Numbered from the stretch's first letter, positions 7,830-18,119 are shown. The stretch is 55,634 nt of DNA from Paucisalibacillus globulus (GCF_900184735.1 NZ_LT855390.1:1-55634); one strand, 5' to 3'. Program-made: numbers and translations. The notes: generated by a model not told the origin, from the letters alone.

Positions 7830-9887
7830 ATGATAGATATTGCAGCACAGATCATAAAACATAAAAAGCCCATCGTGATTTCCTTTATTCTAGTTACATT
7901 AATCAGTGTTATTGCACAATTTGGCGTTTCTGTTAATTACAATATGGTTGATTATTTACCAGAAGATGCGCCATCAACTACAGCACTGGAACTGATGGAA
8001 CAGGAATTTGATGGGTCTGTTCCAAATACTAGAGTCATGGTAAGTGATGTGACGATACAAGAAGCACTGGACTATAAAGATAAATTAGATTCGATTGCTG
8101 GTGTTTCTGATGTAACCTGGTTGGATGACGCCATCGACATTAAGACACCTATCGAAATGGCCGATAAGGACACAGTCGAATCGTACTATAAAGATAATAA
8201 TGCCTTATTTACTTTCAGTGTTGCTTCAGGAGAAGAAGTGAAGGCAACAGATGCTATTTATGAACTGATTGGTGAAGAGGGTGCCATTTCTGGGGAAGCA
8301 TTAAATACCGCTACACAACAAAAGATGGCAGTGACGGAAACCATGTATGCAGCAGCATTATTGGTACCAATTATTGTTCTAATTTTAATTCTATCAACCA
8401 CGTCATGGATTGAACCGGTCTTCTTTTTAACCGCAATAGGTGTTTCAGTCCTTATTAACTTAGGGACCAATATTTTTCTCGGTGAAGTCTCCTTTGTTAC
8501 TCAGTCGGTTGCACCGATATTACAGCTCGCTGTTTCACTGGACTATGCAATCTTTCTCTTGCATAGCTTCTCCGATTACCGACAAAAGGTGGAAGATCCC
8601 AAAGAAGCAATGCGTTTGGCAATGAAGCGGTCCTTTCCGGCAATTATTGCCAGTGCATCCACTACCTTCTTTGGATTTATCGCTTTATCGTTTATGGAGT
8701 TTGAGATTGGTTCAGATTTAGGGCTTAATTTAGTAAAAGGTATTGTCTTAAGCTTTATCAGTGTAATGGTCTTCTTACCAGCTCTGACGTTAATGTTTTA
8801 CAAATGGATTGATAAAACACAGCATAAACCACTACTTCCTGCATTTAGAAATATTGGGAAGCGGGTCGTTAAGGTAAAGATACCAAGTTTACTGATTGTG
8901 TTTATTCTTATTGTTCCAGCATTCTTAGCGCAAGGTCAAACCAACTTTATTTATGGAATTGGTGAACAACCAGAATCAACTCGTGCTGGCAGTGATATTG
9001 TGAAGATTGAAGAGGTATTTGGTAAGAGTACCCAAATGGTACTACTTGTACCTAAAGGGGACTTAGGAAAAGAAGAGAATCTAGTTCAAGAATTAGAAGG
9101 ACTAAAGCCCGTAAAAAGTGTACTTTCTTATGTCAACACAGTAGGTGCCGCTATACCTCCAGAGTACTTGGAAGAGTCCATAACCGAACAATTCTTTTCA
9201 GATAATTATAGTCGAATCATTCTACAAACTAATACAAAAGCAGAGGGTGAGGAAGCCTTTGCATTTATTGAAGAAGTTCAGGCAATTGCAGAAGGCTATT
9301 ATGGTAATGAGGTCTATTCACTTGGAGAAGCTGTGACACTGTACGATATTAAGAATGTCGTCCAAAAGGATAATTCGATTGTTAATGTACTAACGGTTGT
9401 TACAATTGCTTTTGTGCTATTGATTACTTTTAAGTCCATCACATTCCCGCTCGTTCTGTTGCTTACAATACAGTCAGCGGTATGGATTAACTTATCGGTA
9501 CCATACTTTACGAATTCTTCTTTGGTTTTTGTAGGCTATTTGATCGTCAGTACGGTGCAACTTGCAGCAACAGTGGACTATGCAATACTATTGACCGAAG
9601 CATATAAAGAAAATCGAAAAGAAATGCCTGCCTTAAAAGCAATTAAAGTAACACTCGATGAGAAGATATTCTCGATTGCTATATCAGCTTCTATATTATC
9701 AAGTGTTGGTTTTATTCTATGGATTACATCCTCTAATCCGATTGTATCTTCTATTGGATTATTACTTGGAAGAGGTGCTTTACTGGCATTTATTATGGTC
9801 GTATTCTTATTACCGGCTATGCTAGTCGTGTTTGATAAAGTCATTGAAAAGACAACTTGGAAAGCAAACTACTATAAGGGGAAATGA
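7830..9887 (+). CDS. MMPL/RND-family transporter
   Basis: The 685-residue protein has the two-fold MMPL plan: one N-terminal helix, an extracytoplasmic domain of about 150 residues, five helices, then the same again. Conserved membrane motifs include QLAVSLDYAIFLLHSF and QLAATVDYAILLTEAY; their Asp-Tyr pairs are the probable proton-relay sites. It probably exports a hydrophobic compound or lipid. It overlaps the next gene by ATGA and is controlled by the divergent TetR gene. The substrate is unknown. Confidence 0.92.
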   Translation: MIDIAAQIIKHKKPIVISFILVTLISVIAQFGVSVNYNMVDYLPEDAPSTTALELMEQEFDGSVPNTRVMVSDVTIQEALDYKDKLDSIAGVSDVTWLDDAIDIKTPIEMADKDTVESYYKDNNALFTFSVASGEEVKATDAIYELIGEEGAISGEALNTATQQKMAVTETMYAAALLVPIIVLILILSTTSWIEPVFFLTAIGVSVLINLGTNIFLGEVSFVTQSVAPILQLAVSLDYAIFLLHSFSDYRQKVEDPKEAMRLAMKRSFPAIIASASTTFFGFIALSFMEFEIGSDLGLNLVKGIVLSFISVMVFLPALTLMFYKWIDKTQHKPLLPAFRNIGKRVVKVKIPSLLIVFILIVPAFLAQGQTNFIYGIGEQPESTRAGSDIVKIEEVFGKSTQMVLLVPKGDLGKEENLVQELEGLKPVKSVLSYVNTVGAAIPPEYLEESITEQFFSDNYSRIILQTNTKAEGEEAFAFIEEVQAIAEGYYGNEVYSLGEAVTLYDIKNVVQKDNSIVNVLTVVTIAFVLLITFKSITFPLVLLLTIQSAVWINLSVPYFTNSSLVFVGYLIVSTVQLAATVDYAILLTEAYKENRKEMPALKAIKVTLDEKIFSIAISASILSSVGFILWITSSNPIVSSIGLLLGRGALLAFIMVVFLLPAMLVVFDKVIEKTTWKANYYKGK

Positions 9888-11707
9888 TGATGAGGAGAAT
9901 GAAAAAGATACTATTTGTATTACTGGCTGTTATCCTTGTGTTGCCGTCATTTCTTGTAACTGCTAATACAAATGGCAGTAACTCAGATAATGATAAAGTC
10001 CAAGGAGAAGGAAAAATTGCTTCTAAGGATGAAGTCGTATACGCAACATTAGATGCAAGTGGGAAAGAACAAGATATATATGTCGTAAATTCATTCGATA
10101 TTACGAAAGCTGGTACAGTAACAGATTATGGTTTCTATTCCAACCTGAAGAACCTAACCGATTTAGATGAATTAGAACAAACGGACAATGCGGTTCAATT
10201 TACTGCATCTGAGGGCAAATTTTATTATCAAGGAAATATTAATGAAGCAACACTCCCTTGGGATATAAAGATTACTTATTTCTTAGATGGTAAGGAATTC
10301 TCTCCAGAGGAGTTAGCTGGGAAAGATGGCCAAGTTCAAATCCGAATGGAGACTAATGCCAATAAGCAGGCAAACCCAGTGTTTGGTGAAAACTATTTAT
10401 TGCAAATCTCCCTTGCCCTTAATTCAGATATCTATAGCAATATCCAAGCTGAAGACGGTATGATTGCAAATGCAGGAAAGAATAAGCAAGTAACGTTTAC
10501 GGTAATGCCAGAAGAGGAAGCCGTACTAGTGTTAGAAGCGGATGTCACAGAGTTTGAATTAGATGGTATAAACTTCACTGGAATTCCATCTACCATGCCT
10601 ATTGAAGCTCCAGACATGGATGAAATGACAGGTGATATAACCACATTATCTGAAGCAATAGCAGAAATAAATGATGGTGTTGGAGAATTAAATAATGGAG
10701 TCTCCGAACTAAATAGTGGTGTTACAGAATTAGTTGATGGATCGAAGCAATATCAAAATGGTATGGTATCACTTGATCAGTCTTCAGGTGAACTAATTAG
10801 TGGGTCAAAAGAGATCAATCAAGCATTAGAGATGTTGAATAACTCCCTCAACACGACTGAGGAACCGGAATTAAGTGGGATACAGGACTTAATGGGAGGA
10901 CTCAAGCAGCTATCAGATGGTCTTGGTGAGGCAGCTTCAGGATTGGAAATTCTTAAACAGAACTATGAAGACTTAATTCTACAATTAGATAACGCGATGA
11001 AGGCAATCCCAGCTTATGACATTACAGAACAAGATATACGTGATTTAGAATCCAGTAATGCAGATCAAGAAATTATACAACAACTTCTTGATACCTATGA
11101 AGCAGCAATGACTGCAAAAGAAACCTATGCAGTTGTTGGACCAGGTGTAAAAGGCCTGAATGAACAACTAGTACTTGTAGTTAAGTCGCTCAGAGAGATG
11201 GCGGCTAATGTAGACCTGATGAATGATGAGCTTGCTTCTTCTCTGGAAGAAAATGATATGGAAGGCTTAGTTGCACTGCAAGAAGGAATAGCAAAGTTAG
11301 CTGCTAATTATGATGCATTCCATTCTGGCTTACTAGGTTATACAGATGGTGTTAGTAAATTGTCTGACTCTTATCAAGAACTACACAATGGTATAACAGT
11401 ATTGTCTGGAGGAACTAGCGAACTGGAAAGTGGTGTTAGTGAGCTTCATGACGGGACAAATGAGTTACATGAATCAACTAGTAATCTACCAGAACAGATG
11501 ACAGAAGAAATTGATGGTATGATAGCGGAATATGATAAATCAGATTTCGAAGTGGTATCATTTGTCTCCAGTAAAAATGAAAAGGTAAATTCTGTACAGT
11601 TCGTCTTTAAAACAGAAAGCATAAAATACGAAGAACCAGAAGTTGTCGAAGAACCAATTGAAGAAGAAAAGGGGTTCTGGGATTTATTTTTGGATCTGTT
11701 TAGATAA
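9884..11707 (+). CDS. Exported heptad-repeat protein (YhgE/Pip-like), MMPL partner
   Basis: The 607-residue protein has a signal peptide (hydrophobic residues about 8-26) and an extracytoplasmic body. Repeats of the form LxxGVxxLxxG run from about residue 260 (GVGELNNGVSELNSGVTEL) and again near 500-540, the X-X-X-Leu-X-X-Gly heptads known from YhgE/Pip proteins. An acidic segment is followed by a hydrophobic tail (FWDLFLDLF). The start overlaps the MMPL stop, so the products probably work together as an envelope efflux or lipid-transport unit. Mechanism is unknown. Confidence 0.8.
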   Translation: MMMRRMKKILFVLLAVILVLPSFLVTANTNGSNSDNDKVQGEGKIASKDEVVYATLDASGKEQDIYVVNSFDITKAGTVTDYGFYSNLKNLTDLDELEQTDNAVQFTASEGKFYYQGNINEATLPWDIKITYFLDGKEFSPEELAGKDGQVQIRMETNANKQANPVFGENYLLQISLALNSDIYSNIQAEDGMIANAGKNKQVTFTVMPEEEAVLVLEADVTEFELDGINFTGIPSTMPIEAPDMDEMTGDITTLSEAIAEINDGVGELNNGVSELNSGVTELVDGSKQYQNGMVSLDQSSGELISGSKEINQALEMLNNSLNTTEEPELSGIQDLMGGLKQLSDGLGEAASGLEILKQNYEDLILQLDNAMKAIPAYDITEQDIRDLESSNADQEIIQQLLDTYEAAMTAKETYAVVGPGVKGLNEQLVLVVKSLREMAANVDLMNDELASSLEENDMEGLVALQEGIAKLAANYDAFHSGLLGYTDGVSKLSDSYQELHNGITVLSGGTSELESGVSELHDGTNELHESTSNLPEQMTEEIDGMIAEYDKSDFEVVSFVSSKNEKVNSVQFVFKTESIKYEEPEVVEEPIEEEKGFWDLFLDLFR

Positions 11708-11718
11708 GAAGGTAATGG

Positions 11719-11754
11719 AGGTGCCAGTCCTATCGGATTGGTACCTTTTTTCCT
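11719..11754 (+). terminator. Terminator of the MMPL operon (GGTACC-type family)
   Basis: The stem AGGTGCCAGTCC/GGATTGGTACCT is followed by TTTTTTCC. The same arm sequence recurs in the terminators at 20926 and 40949. Confidence 0.85.
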
Positions 11755-11905
11755 TTGTGTCTGTAGAGTACCCAATGAAAATATGAAACTTTTTATAATA
11801 GGAAAGAGTACTATAGTAAGAAGAACCGTTACTTTATCCTCATAAAAATTGAGCGGATTGAATAAAAAAAGAAAGATAAACTCAAACAGGAGAGAGGTGA
11901 GTTAG

Positions 11906-12571
11906 TTGACATATAAGCGGGTTTTCATGGTCTTTTTATGCTGTACACTATGTTACGGTTTATTGATGCAACTGGATGTAATAAAAAAGTTGGATCTTCT
12001 TGTTAATAAATGGTCCTATACCCTCTCCAATACCGTGACTGATGTTTTTTGGCGATTGTTTACTTGGTTAGGTGATACAGAAACACTAGCTCTTTTATCT
12101 GTATTGATGATTATATTTCTGTTTTTGCAAAAGAGAATTCAAGAAATGATACTATATATCTCCGTTATCACTTCAGGAGTGCTGATTACATTTCTTCTTA
12201 AAGTTATCATACAAAAGGAACGACCAGGAGAAGTCGAGTATATCGATTTCTTGGGGTTTGGTAAGGAGACAATTTCCTATAGTTTTCCAAGTGGGCATGC
12301 AGTAAAAAGTTTATTATTGTTTGGATTTCTAATCTGGATGATACGGAAAAACTATCTTAAGAACCAATACACCATAAGTTTAACATTACTTTTGCTAATA
12401 GGAATTATATTCTGTGGCATCGGACAGATTTTTCTCCATGAACATTATCTAAGCGATGTAATAGGTGGATATTTAATTGGTATTACAATTCATTCCTATT
12501 CATTATGGTTGTATTATTGGTGGAGAGAGAAACAGAAGCAATCTACTTTACCATATAGAAATGCACAGTAA
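11906..12571 (+). CDS. PAP2-family phosphatase, membrane
   Basis: The 221-residue protein has about six membrane helices and PAP2 motifs: KERPGE at 104-109, SFPSGHA at 126-132 and HEHYLSD at 178-184. Family members remove phosphate from lipid phosphates such as undecaprenyl pyrophosphate or phosphatidylglycerol phosphate. In motif 3 the usual Ser-Arg is Gly-Gln, at about 173-174, so the phosphate-binding Arg looks replaced. The start is TTG 11906, behind GAGAGGTG, because an in-frame stop excludes anything upstream. Confidence 0.85.
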   Translation: MTYKRVFMVFLCCTLCYGLLMQLDVIKKLDLLVNKWSYTLSNTVTDVFWRLFTWLGDTETLALLSVLMIIFLFLQKRIQEMILYISVITSGVLITFLLKVIIQKERPGEVEYIDFLGFGKETISYSFPSGHAVKSLLLFGFLIWMIRKNYLKNQYTISLTLLLLIGIIFCGIGQIFLHEHYLSDVIGGYLIGITIHSYSLWLYYWWREKQKQSTLPYRNAQ

Positions 12572-12579
12572 ATATCGGA

Positions 12580-12611
12580 CATGGAGGTGAGTGCCACCTC
12601 CATATTTTCTA
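12580..12611 (+). terminator. Terminator after the PAP2 gene
   Basis: The strong stem ATGGAGGTG/CACCTCCAT with the tail ATTTTCTATTTT directly follows the PAP2 gene. Confidence 0.8.
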
Positions 12612-12621
12612 TTTTAATAAA

Positions 12622-12639
12622 TTGTTAATAATTTAACAA
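12622..12639. promoter_or_regulatory. Inverted repeat upstream of the two-component operon
   Basis: TTGTTAA-TAAT-TTAACAA is a perfect 7-bp inverted repeat, followed by a further GTTAATTTAG half site. It lies 65 bases before the kinase gene and is a candidate binding site for its own response regulator. Confidence 0.4.
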
Positions 12640-12703
12640 GAGTTAATTTAGAAGTACACCGTAAAATAAAGATGGAGAACTCGGAAGATGGTGGTGAATA
12701 ATA

Positions 12704-13798
12704 ATGACCATTAAGAAACGTTTACTCATATCGAACATCGCTATGATTATTATACCTGTACTGTCATTTTTCGGTATCGAAATCATATTGGGTTATTTGA
12801 TGTTTTATATTTTTGATGGGATGACAGAAGGAGAAAAAATAAATATATTTCTTTCTACGAGATTGATTAGTTTATTAATTGTATTAATTCTTACCAATGG
12901 CCTATTAACCTACTTTGTTGCCAAAAGTATTATTAAACCAATTCAACAACTATCAATGGCTGCAAAGGAAATTGCCGGTGGAAATCTTGATTTTTCTGTA
13001 GAAGTAAAGGGAAGTGATGAAATTAGTCAATTAGCTTCATCATTTGAGACCATGCGTAAAAATCTAAAAGAAACAGAAGCCATTAATATCAACTATGAGA
13101 ATAATCGAAAAGAATTAATAGCCAGTATTTCACATGATCTAAAAACGCCAATTACTTCGATTAAGGGGTATGTAAACGGAATTCGAGATGGTGTTGCCAA
13201 TACTCCAGAAAAAATGGATAAATATATGGTAACGATTTCGAGGAAAGCAGATGAGTTAGATCATTTAATTGATGAACTATTTATGTATTCAAAACTCGAC
13301 TTGAATAAGGTACCATATCATTTAGAACGACTAGACCTCCATGCTTACCTAGATGATTATGTAGAGGAATTACGCTTCGATTTGCAAGGGAAAGGTGCCC
13401 TTATCCGATTCCATGTAGATGAACAAGAGGATTATCTGGTGAAAGCTGACCGTGAAAAGCTGAATCGAGTAATTGCGAATATAATAGTAAATAGTTTAAA
13501 GTATATGGATAAAAAGACACAAGAACTTGATGTATTCCTTTCCACTACTCCACAATTTATTCAAATTCAAATAAAAGATAATGGAAGCGGAATTAACACG
13601 CATGCACTTCCCCATATCTTTGATCAGTTTTACCGTACAGATGCATCAAGAAATTCCTCCACGGGTGGAAGTGGAATCGGATTAGCAATTGTTAAACGTA
13701 TAATAGAGGACCACGGTGGTAAGGTTTGGGCTGAAAGTGAAGAAGGAATTGGGACTAGTATATATGTTACACTTCCCAAAGTAGGTGAGGAATCATGA
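12704..13798 (+). CDS. Sensor histidine kinase
   Basis: The 364-residue membrane kinase has two transmembrane helices (about 8-36 and 53-73) with a very short external loop. It then has a HAMP domain (about 74-125), a HisKA domain with the phospho-acceptor His144 in SISHDLKTP, and a HATPase domain with the N box (NIIVNSLKY), DNGSGI and GGSGIGLAI. The short sensor loop suggests sensing of membrane or envelope state. Its stop overlaps the regulator start by ATGA. Confidence 0.93.
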   Translation: MTIKKRLLISNIAMIIIPVLSFFGIEIILGYLMFYIFDGMTEGEKINIFLSTRLISLLIVLILTNGLLTYFVAKSIIKPIQQLSMAAKEIAGGNLDFSVEVKGSDEISQLASSFETMRKNLKETEAININYENNRKELIASISHDLKTPITSIKGYVNGIRDGVANTPEKMDKYMVTISRKADELDHLIDELFMYSKLDLNKVPYHLERLDLHAYLDDYVEELRFDLQGKGALIRFHVDEQEDYLVKADREKLNRVIANIIVNSLKYMDKKTQELDVFLSTTPQFIQIQIKDNGSGINTHALPHIFDQFYRTDASRNSSTGGSGIGLAIVKRIIEDHGGKVWAESEEGIGTSIYVTLPKVGEES

Positions 13799-14478
13799 AA
13801 AAAATATTAATTATTGAAGATGAGACAAGCATTGCCGAATTGGAACGAGACTATCTTGAGGTTAACGGATTTGAAAGCATTATTGCATCTACAGGTGAAG
13901 AAGGGCTTCAAAAAGCACTGTCCGAAGATTATGATCTAATATTACTTGATCTTATGCTCCCAGGTATCGACGGATTTGAGTTATGTAAGCAAATTCGTAA
14001 AGTGCGTGACATTCCCATCTTAATGGTCACGGCAAGGAAAGCAGATATTGATATAATTCGTGGATTTGATCGCGGGGCAGATGACTATATTGAAAAGCCA
14101 TTTAATCCGAATGAGTTAGTTGCACGTGTAAAAGCGCACTTAGCTAGATATGAAAGACTTGTTAAACAACATCAACCAAAGAAGGAAATTCAGTTTAGAG
14201 GCCTATCTATTGATCAAAACGCACGTCAGGTATTTATTCATAACAAAGAGGTTCAATTAACGGCCAAGGAATTTGATTTATTATTGTTTCTAGCTATGAA
14301 CCCTAATCGGGTGTTTAGTAAAGATGATTTATTCGAACGTATTTGGGGTATTGATTCCGTTGGAGATATTTCCACCGTAACCGTGCATATACGAAAAATC
14401 AGAGAGAAGATTGAAGTTGACCCCTCTAATCCAGAGTTTATCGAAACCATTTGGGGTGTTGGGTATCGATTCAAGTAG
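13795..14478 (+). CDS. OmpR/PhoB-family response regulator
   Basis: The 227-residue protein has a receiver domain with Asp52 as phosphorylation site, an acidic pocket at Glu8-Asp9 and Lys101, followed by a winged-helix DNA-binding domain from about 130 (VQLTAKEFDLLLFLAMN ... IWGVGYRF). It is the partner of the kinase encoded just upstream through a 4-base overlap. Targets are unknown; the inverted repeat upstream of the operon is a candidate. Confidence 0.94.
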   Translation: MKKILIIEDETSIAELERDYLEVNGFESIIASTGEEGLQKALSEDYDLILLDLMLPGIDGFELCKQIRKVRDIPILMVTARKADIDIIRGFDRGADDYIEKPFNPNELVARVKAHLARYERLVKQHQPKKEIQFRGLSIDQNARQVFIHNKEVQLTAKEFDLLLFLAMNPNRVFSKDDLFERIWGIDSVGDISTVTVHIRKIREKIEVDPSNPEFIETIWGVGYRFK

Positions 14479-14612
14479 AGATTATCAATTTATTTATTTG
14501 TTTGCCTCCTCATGTTATAATGAGGAACTTGAGATAATAATAGCTTTTACTATTAATAGTACGGATGCCAAGAAAAGTCTCCGCCTATTGGTAAAATAGG
14601 GAGTGTAGGATA

Positions 14613-14822
14613 ATGAATAAACGATGGTCAATCGATAAAATCAAAGAATTTGTTGAGAAGAATTCAGATAGTAAGCTTCTTACGACAGAATATCATGGTT
14701 TTTCTCAAAAGTTATTGTTTAAATGTGCGTGTGGTAACAACTTTGAAAAAACGTTTAAGAAATTCAAAGATAACAAACAACGTAAATGTGAAGTGTGCCA
14801 ACCTCCAAAAGCATCACGCTAA
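14613..14822 (+). CDS. Small zinc-ribbon-like protein of 69 residues
   Basis: The protein has the Cys pattern Cys38-x-Cys40 and Cys59-x2-Cys62 around a basic stretch, which fits a small zinc ribbon. It is preceded by GGAGTGTAGGA and followed by a terminator, so the gene looks real and monocistronic. Function is unknown; nucleic-acid binding is a reasonable guess because of the basic surface. Confidence 0.65.
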   Translation: MNKRWSIDKIKEFVEKNSDSKLLTTEYHGFSQKLLFKCACGNNFEKTFKKFKDNKQRKCEVCQPPKASR

Positions 14823-14835
14823 TGATATGCAAATA

Positions 14836-14880
14836 ACAAAAGTGCCTTTTTCCATAAGGAGAAATTGGCACTTTTATTAT
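14836..14880 (+). terminator. Terminator after the zinc-ribbon gene
   Basis: AAAAGTGCC and GGCACTTTT form a stem followed by ATTAT, 20 bases after the stop. Confidence 0.7.
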
Positions 14881-14922
14881 GCTAGAATATAGAATGGAAT
14901 TATTGTTTCCAATACAATGGAT

Positions 14923-15410
14923 AGAAACTGCGCGGTAACCACTGCTAATCTCCCAAATAATTAATGGGTATAGTGGTATGATTCCGCTCCGGCAGAATAC
15001 TCCGCTTTCCGCGGGCCCGGCCTCAGCCTCCTCGAGGAAAGTTCGCCTCTGCGGGGTCTTCGGACACGTGCTATTCCCGTAGGACAAGGAAGGCTTCGGC
15101 AGCATAATCATCGCACGAAGAAAATTGCTCTTTATTTTCGAGGAGTCTCCGTATTCTGCCTGCGCTAGTTTAGGTTTTCTATTTATAGATAGTTGTTGCA
15201 TTATGTTTTTTTGATATGAATACTGTTAATATATAACATTCTAATCCAGCGAAGGAAATACACGGAGACTCCTGCGGGAGGATAGGCATCGGTGAGACCC
15301 CGCAGTGCGATAGCGCGAGGAGGCTCACCAGCCGCCCGCGGAAAGCGGAGTGTATTTCCGTAGCGGGTATGATGCTCTATCCAAAATGCTTATCTTACAG
15401 CACAGTTTCT
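14923..15410. mobile_element. Composite MITE-like repeat, copy 1
   Basis: The ends are inverted: AGAAACTGCGC on the left and CACAGTTTCT on the right. Inside are two palindromic modules in opposite orientation. The left (about 14985-15172) begins CGGCAGAATACTCCGC and ends GTATTCTGCCTGCGC; the right (about 15246-15375) begins GCGAAGGAAATACACGG and ends GTGTATTTCCGTAGCG. The GC content is far above the flanks, and no credible gene lies inside. Compared with copy 2, both arms lack a matched 60-base insertion. This fills the gap between the zinc-ribbon and map genes. Confidence 0.75.
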
Positions 15411-15480
15411 ATAAAACGTGTATTAATGCAAACTAAATTTACGAAGACGGATAGTCTAATCTAAATTATATTAAAAGTGA

Positions 15481-16233
<753 letters not shown>

Positions 16234-16282
16234 GAGAAAATAATAGTAATAGGGAATGGTGATTTTTTTTCACTTTAATGAA

Positions 16283-16320
16283 AAGCACGAAGAATGTTTT
16301 CAAATATATCTTCGTGCTCC
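16283..16320. terminator. Bidirectional terminator between convergent genes
   Basis: The stem AGCACGAAGA/TCTTCGTGCT is followed on the minus strand by TTTCATT. It serves the ECF operon and possibly map. Confidence 0.65.
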
Positions 16321-16332
16321 CATTATATTTAT

Positions 16333-16626
16333 TTAAGGAAAGGGATTAATTGTCCAGGATAACATAAACATCACGATTAAAAAGAATCCTAAATAAATAC
16401 CTAAGCTTAGACCCCATAAGCCAAGGGACCTGCTATTTTTATTTATGGTTGAGATTATTCCAAAGGCCAAAGTAATACATAACCAAAGCGAGATGTTACT
16501 TCCTATTGGTACATTTAATCCCCATAATAGTGATAGGTTAAGAAACACCAAGGAAATAAGCCCCGTAATTATGCTTAACCAGCCCATCCACAGGAACACT
16601 CGTTGTTTTACCGTTGCCAATTCCAT
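16333..16626 (-). CDS. Small membrane protein, third gene of the ECF operon
   Basis: The 97-residue protein has three hydrophobic segments and no recognised family. Its start overlaps the end of the anti-sigma gene by 19 bases, so it belongs to the sigma operon and may assist the anti-sigma factor or be an effector of the regulon. No catalytic motif is seen. Confidence 0.65.
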   Translation of the reverse strand: MELATVKQRVFLWMGWLSIITGLISLVFLNLSLLWGLNVPIGSNISLWLCITLAFGIISTINKNSRSLGLWGLSLGIYLGFFLIVMFMLSWTINPFP

Positions 16627-17591
16627 AATTTCACCTCACCAAGTTTTATATGACGTACTATTTCCGAATTCTTTAATTCCTCAATTTCACTCTTTGGCCC
16701 AGTGACCACCACACCATAAGTTTTAAATCCATTTTTCTCTATATAATCAATCCGTTCTTCTAATTCAAGGTTTTTATGGGGGGAGACTTCAACAGCTATG
16801 TCTTCATAAGGCTTGAGTTCTTTTAACATAGTTAGAAATGTTTCTTCATGTGAAACTGAATCTCGAAATGGAGACCAGTTTGTTTGGTCTGGCTGAACAG
16901 GATATCCGATTGGGGAGACAACGTCTCCATCCTTGCTTAGCATAGTTTCTTCTGTTCCTGTATAGATTGCTGCCCAAGTCAGATCTATATTGCTCATCGA
17001 ATTTTCTACTTGATCAACTGAATATAAATCTGTTAAAGAGATATATGCCTCAACTACAGTTTCCTCTGGTAAACCGGAAAGCACACGCCACTCCTTTTCA
17101 CTATTGAATTCTACTAGCTGTTTTGGATGTGCTAACCACTGGTTAGTTTCAGTCGGGTATTTAGGGTATATCTTATCTAAATGAGAATAAGTTCTATTTT
17201 TTACTAGGTCATTGAAAATAAACTGTAACTCATAATCTTTTGCTGGATAAAATTCATCACCAATCTGTTTGTGTTGTTCGAATGTTAAGTTCATGGAGAA
17301 AAGGGAAAAATTCATATCAAATTCCATTTCTTCTAAAGTAGTATTTGGTTCCGTAATATAGAGAGTTTTACTTGTGACATCCATCAAGGTAGTTGATTTA
17401 GTTCCAAATGCATAGTAGGCATACGTCATCATATAGCAGGTTGGAACGATTAATAGGAGTACGGTTAAGGTGGAAAGTATTAACCTCCATTTGGATGATT
17501 TAATTGCACGTTTTAGGGTTTGTGGCCCTTTTTTAGTTTGTTCTAACCCATCTTCTTTAGCTTTTTGGATTAATTTTTCATATGGATTCAT
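16608..17591 (-). CDS. Anti-sigma factor with sigma-regulator N- and C-terminal domains
   Basis: The 327-residue protein has a short cytoplasmic N-terminus (about 1-40) that would hold the sigma factor, one membrane helix (about 35-60) and a large external domain. It resembles the Sigma_reg_N/Sigma_reg_C architecture found beside ECF sigma genes in Bacillus. GGAGG precedes ATG 17591, and the start lies within the end of the sigma gene. It would release the sigma factor on an envelope signal, which is unknown. Confidence 0.82.
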   Translation of the reverse strand: MNPYEKLIQKAKEDGLEQTKKGPQTLKRAIKSSKWRLILSTLTVLLLIVPTCYMMTYAYYAFGTKSTTLMDVTSKTLYITEPNTTLEEMEFDMNFSLFSMNLTFEQHKQIGDEFYPAKDYELQFIFNDLVKNRTYSHLDKIYPKYPTETNQWLAHPKQLVEFNSEKEWRVLSGLPEETVVEAYISLTDLYSVDQVENSMSNIDLTWAAIYTGTEETMLSKDGDVVSPIGYPVQPDQTNWSPFRDSVSHEETFLTMLKELKPYEDIAVEVSPHKNLELEERIDYIEKNGFKTYGVVVTGPKSEIEELKNSEIVRHIKLGEVKLWNWQR

Positions 17592-18069
17592 TTGTTTCCT
17601 CCTTTGTTAATATTTCTCTCATCTTTTTTCTTCCCCGTGTTAAATGGCTTTTTAAAGTATTTAATTTTAGATTTAAGATATTTGCTGCTTGCTGATATGT
17701 ACAATCGTGTAAGTCACAAAGTAGTATAGCTTGTTTCTCTATCGGTTTAATATGATCTAAGTATCGCAATAACTCCATGAACGAGTCTTTTTGAACCATA
17801 ACATCTTCAGGATTGTTCCAATCAACCTGGTTAATTTCTTCGGACACTACATTCCTTTTTTCTTTTCTGATACGATCAACAAAAGTATGATAACCAACCT
17901 TAAATAGCCACGGCTTAATTTCCTTAATATCGTGTGTTAATAACATTAAGTGGGCTTTAGTAAAGGTTTCTTGAACCAAATCCTCTGCTTCAGAATGGTT
18001 TCGTGTTAAGGAGAATAAATAGCGATATAAGTCATGAAAGTACGTTAAGTATATTTGTTCAAGTTCCAT
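17578..18069 (-). CDS. ECF-type RNA polymerase sigma factor
   Basis: The 163-residue protein has sigma region 2 (YLFSLTRNHSEAEDLVQETF, about 17-36) and region 4 (LCDLHDCTYQQAANIL, with the helix-turn-helix about 118-145). It lacks regions 1 and 3, as expected for the ECF class. The open frame reaches GTG 18072, but ATG 18069 has better spacing to AAAGGTGGG. It is coupled to the anti-sigma gene by overlap and is probably autoregulated through the promoter at 18094-18119. Confidence 0.92.
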   Translation of the reverse strand: MELEQIYLTYFHDLYRYLFSLTRNHSEAEDLVQETFTKAHLMLLTHDIKEIKPWLFKVGYHTFVDRIRKEKRNVVSEEINQVDWNNPEDVMVQKDSFMELLRYLDHIKPIEKQAILLCDLHDCTYQQAANILNLKLNTLKSHLTRGRKKMREILTKEETNESI

Positions 18070-18093
18070 CACTTCCCACCTTTCATTCTACCC

Positions 18094-18119
18094 ACGTTTA
18101 ACAACTCTAAAAAGTTGCA
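18094..18119 (-). promoter_or_regulatory. Predicted ECF-sigma autoregulatory promoter
   Basis: On the minus strand TGCAAC (18119-18114) is followed by 17 bases and CGTG. This matches the AAC-N16/17-CGT pattern of Bacillus ECF promoters. It lies immediately upstream of the sigma gene and gives a short 5' leader. Confidence 0.6.

Noticed and set aside
14411-14599. A plus-strand frame overlapping the end of the response regulator gene
   Set aside because: It overlaps the response regulator in another frame, has no start signal and shows no protein-like pattern.
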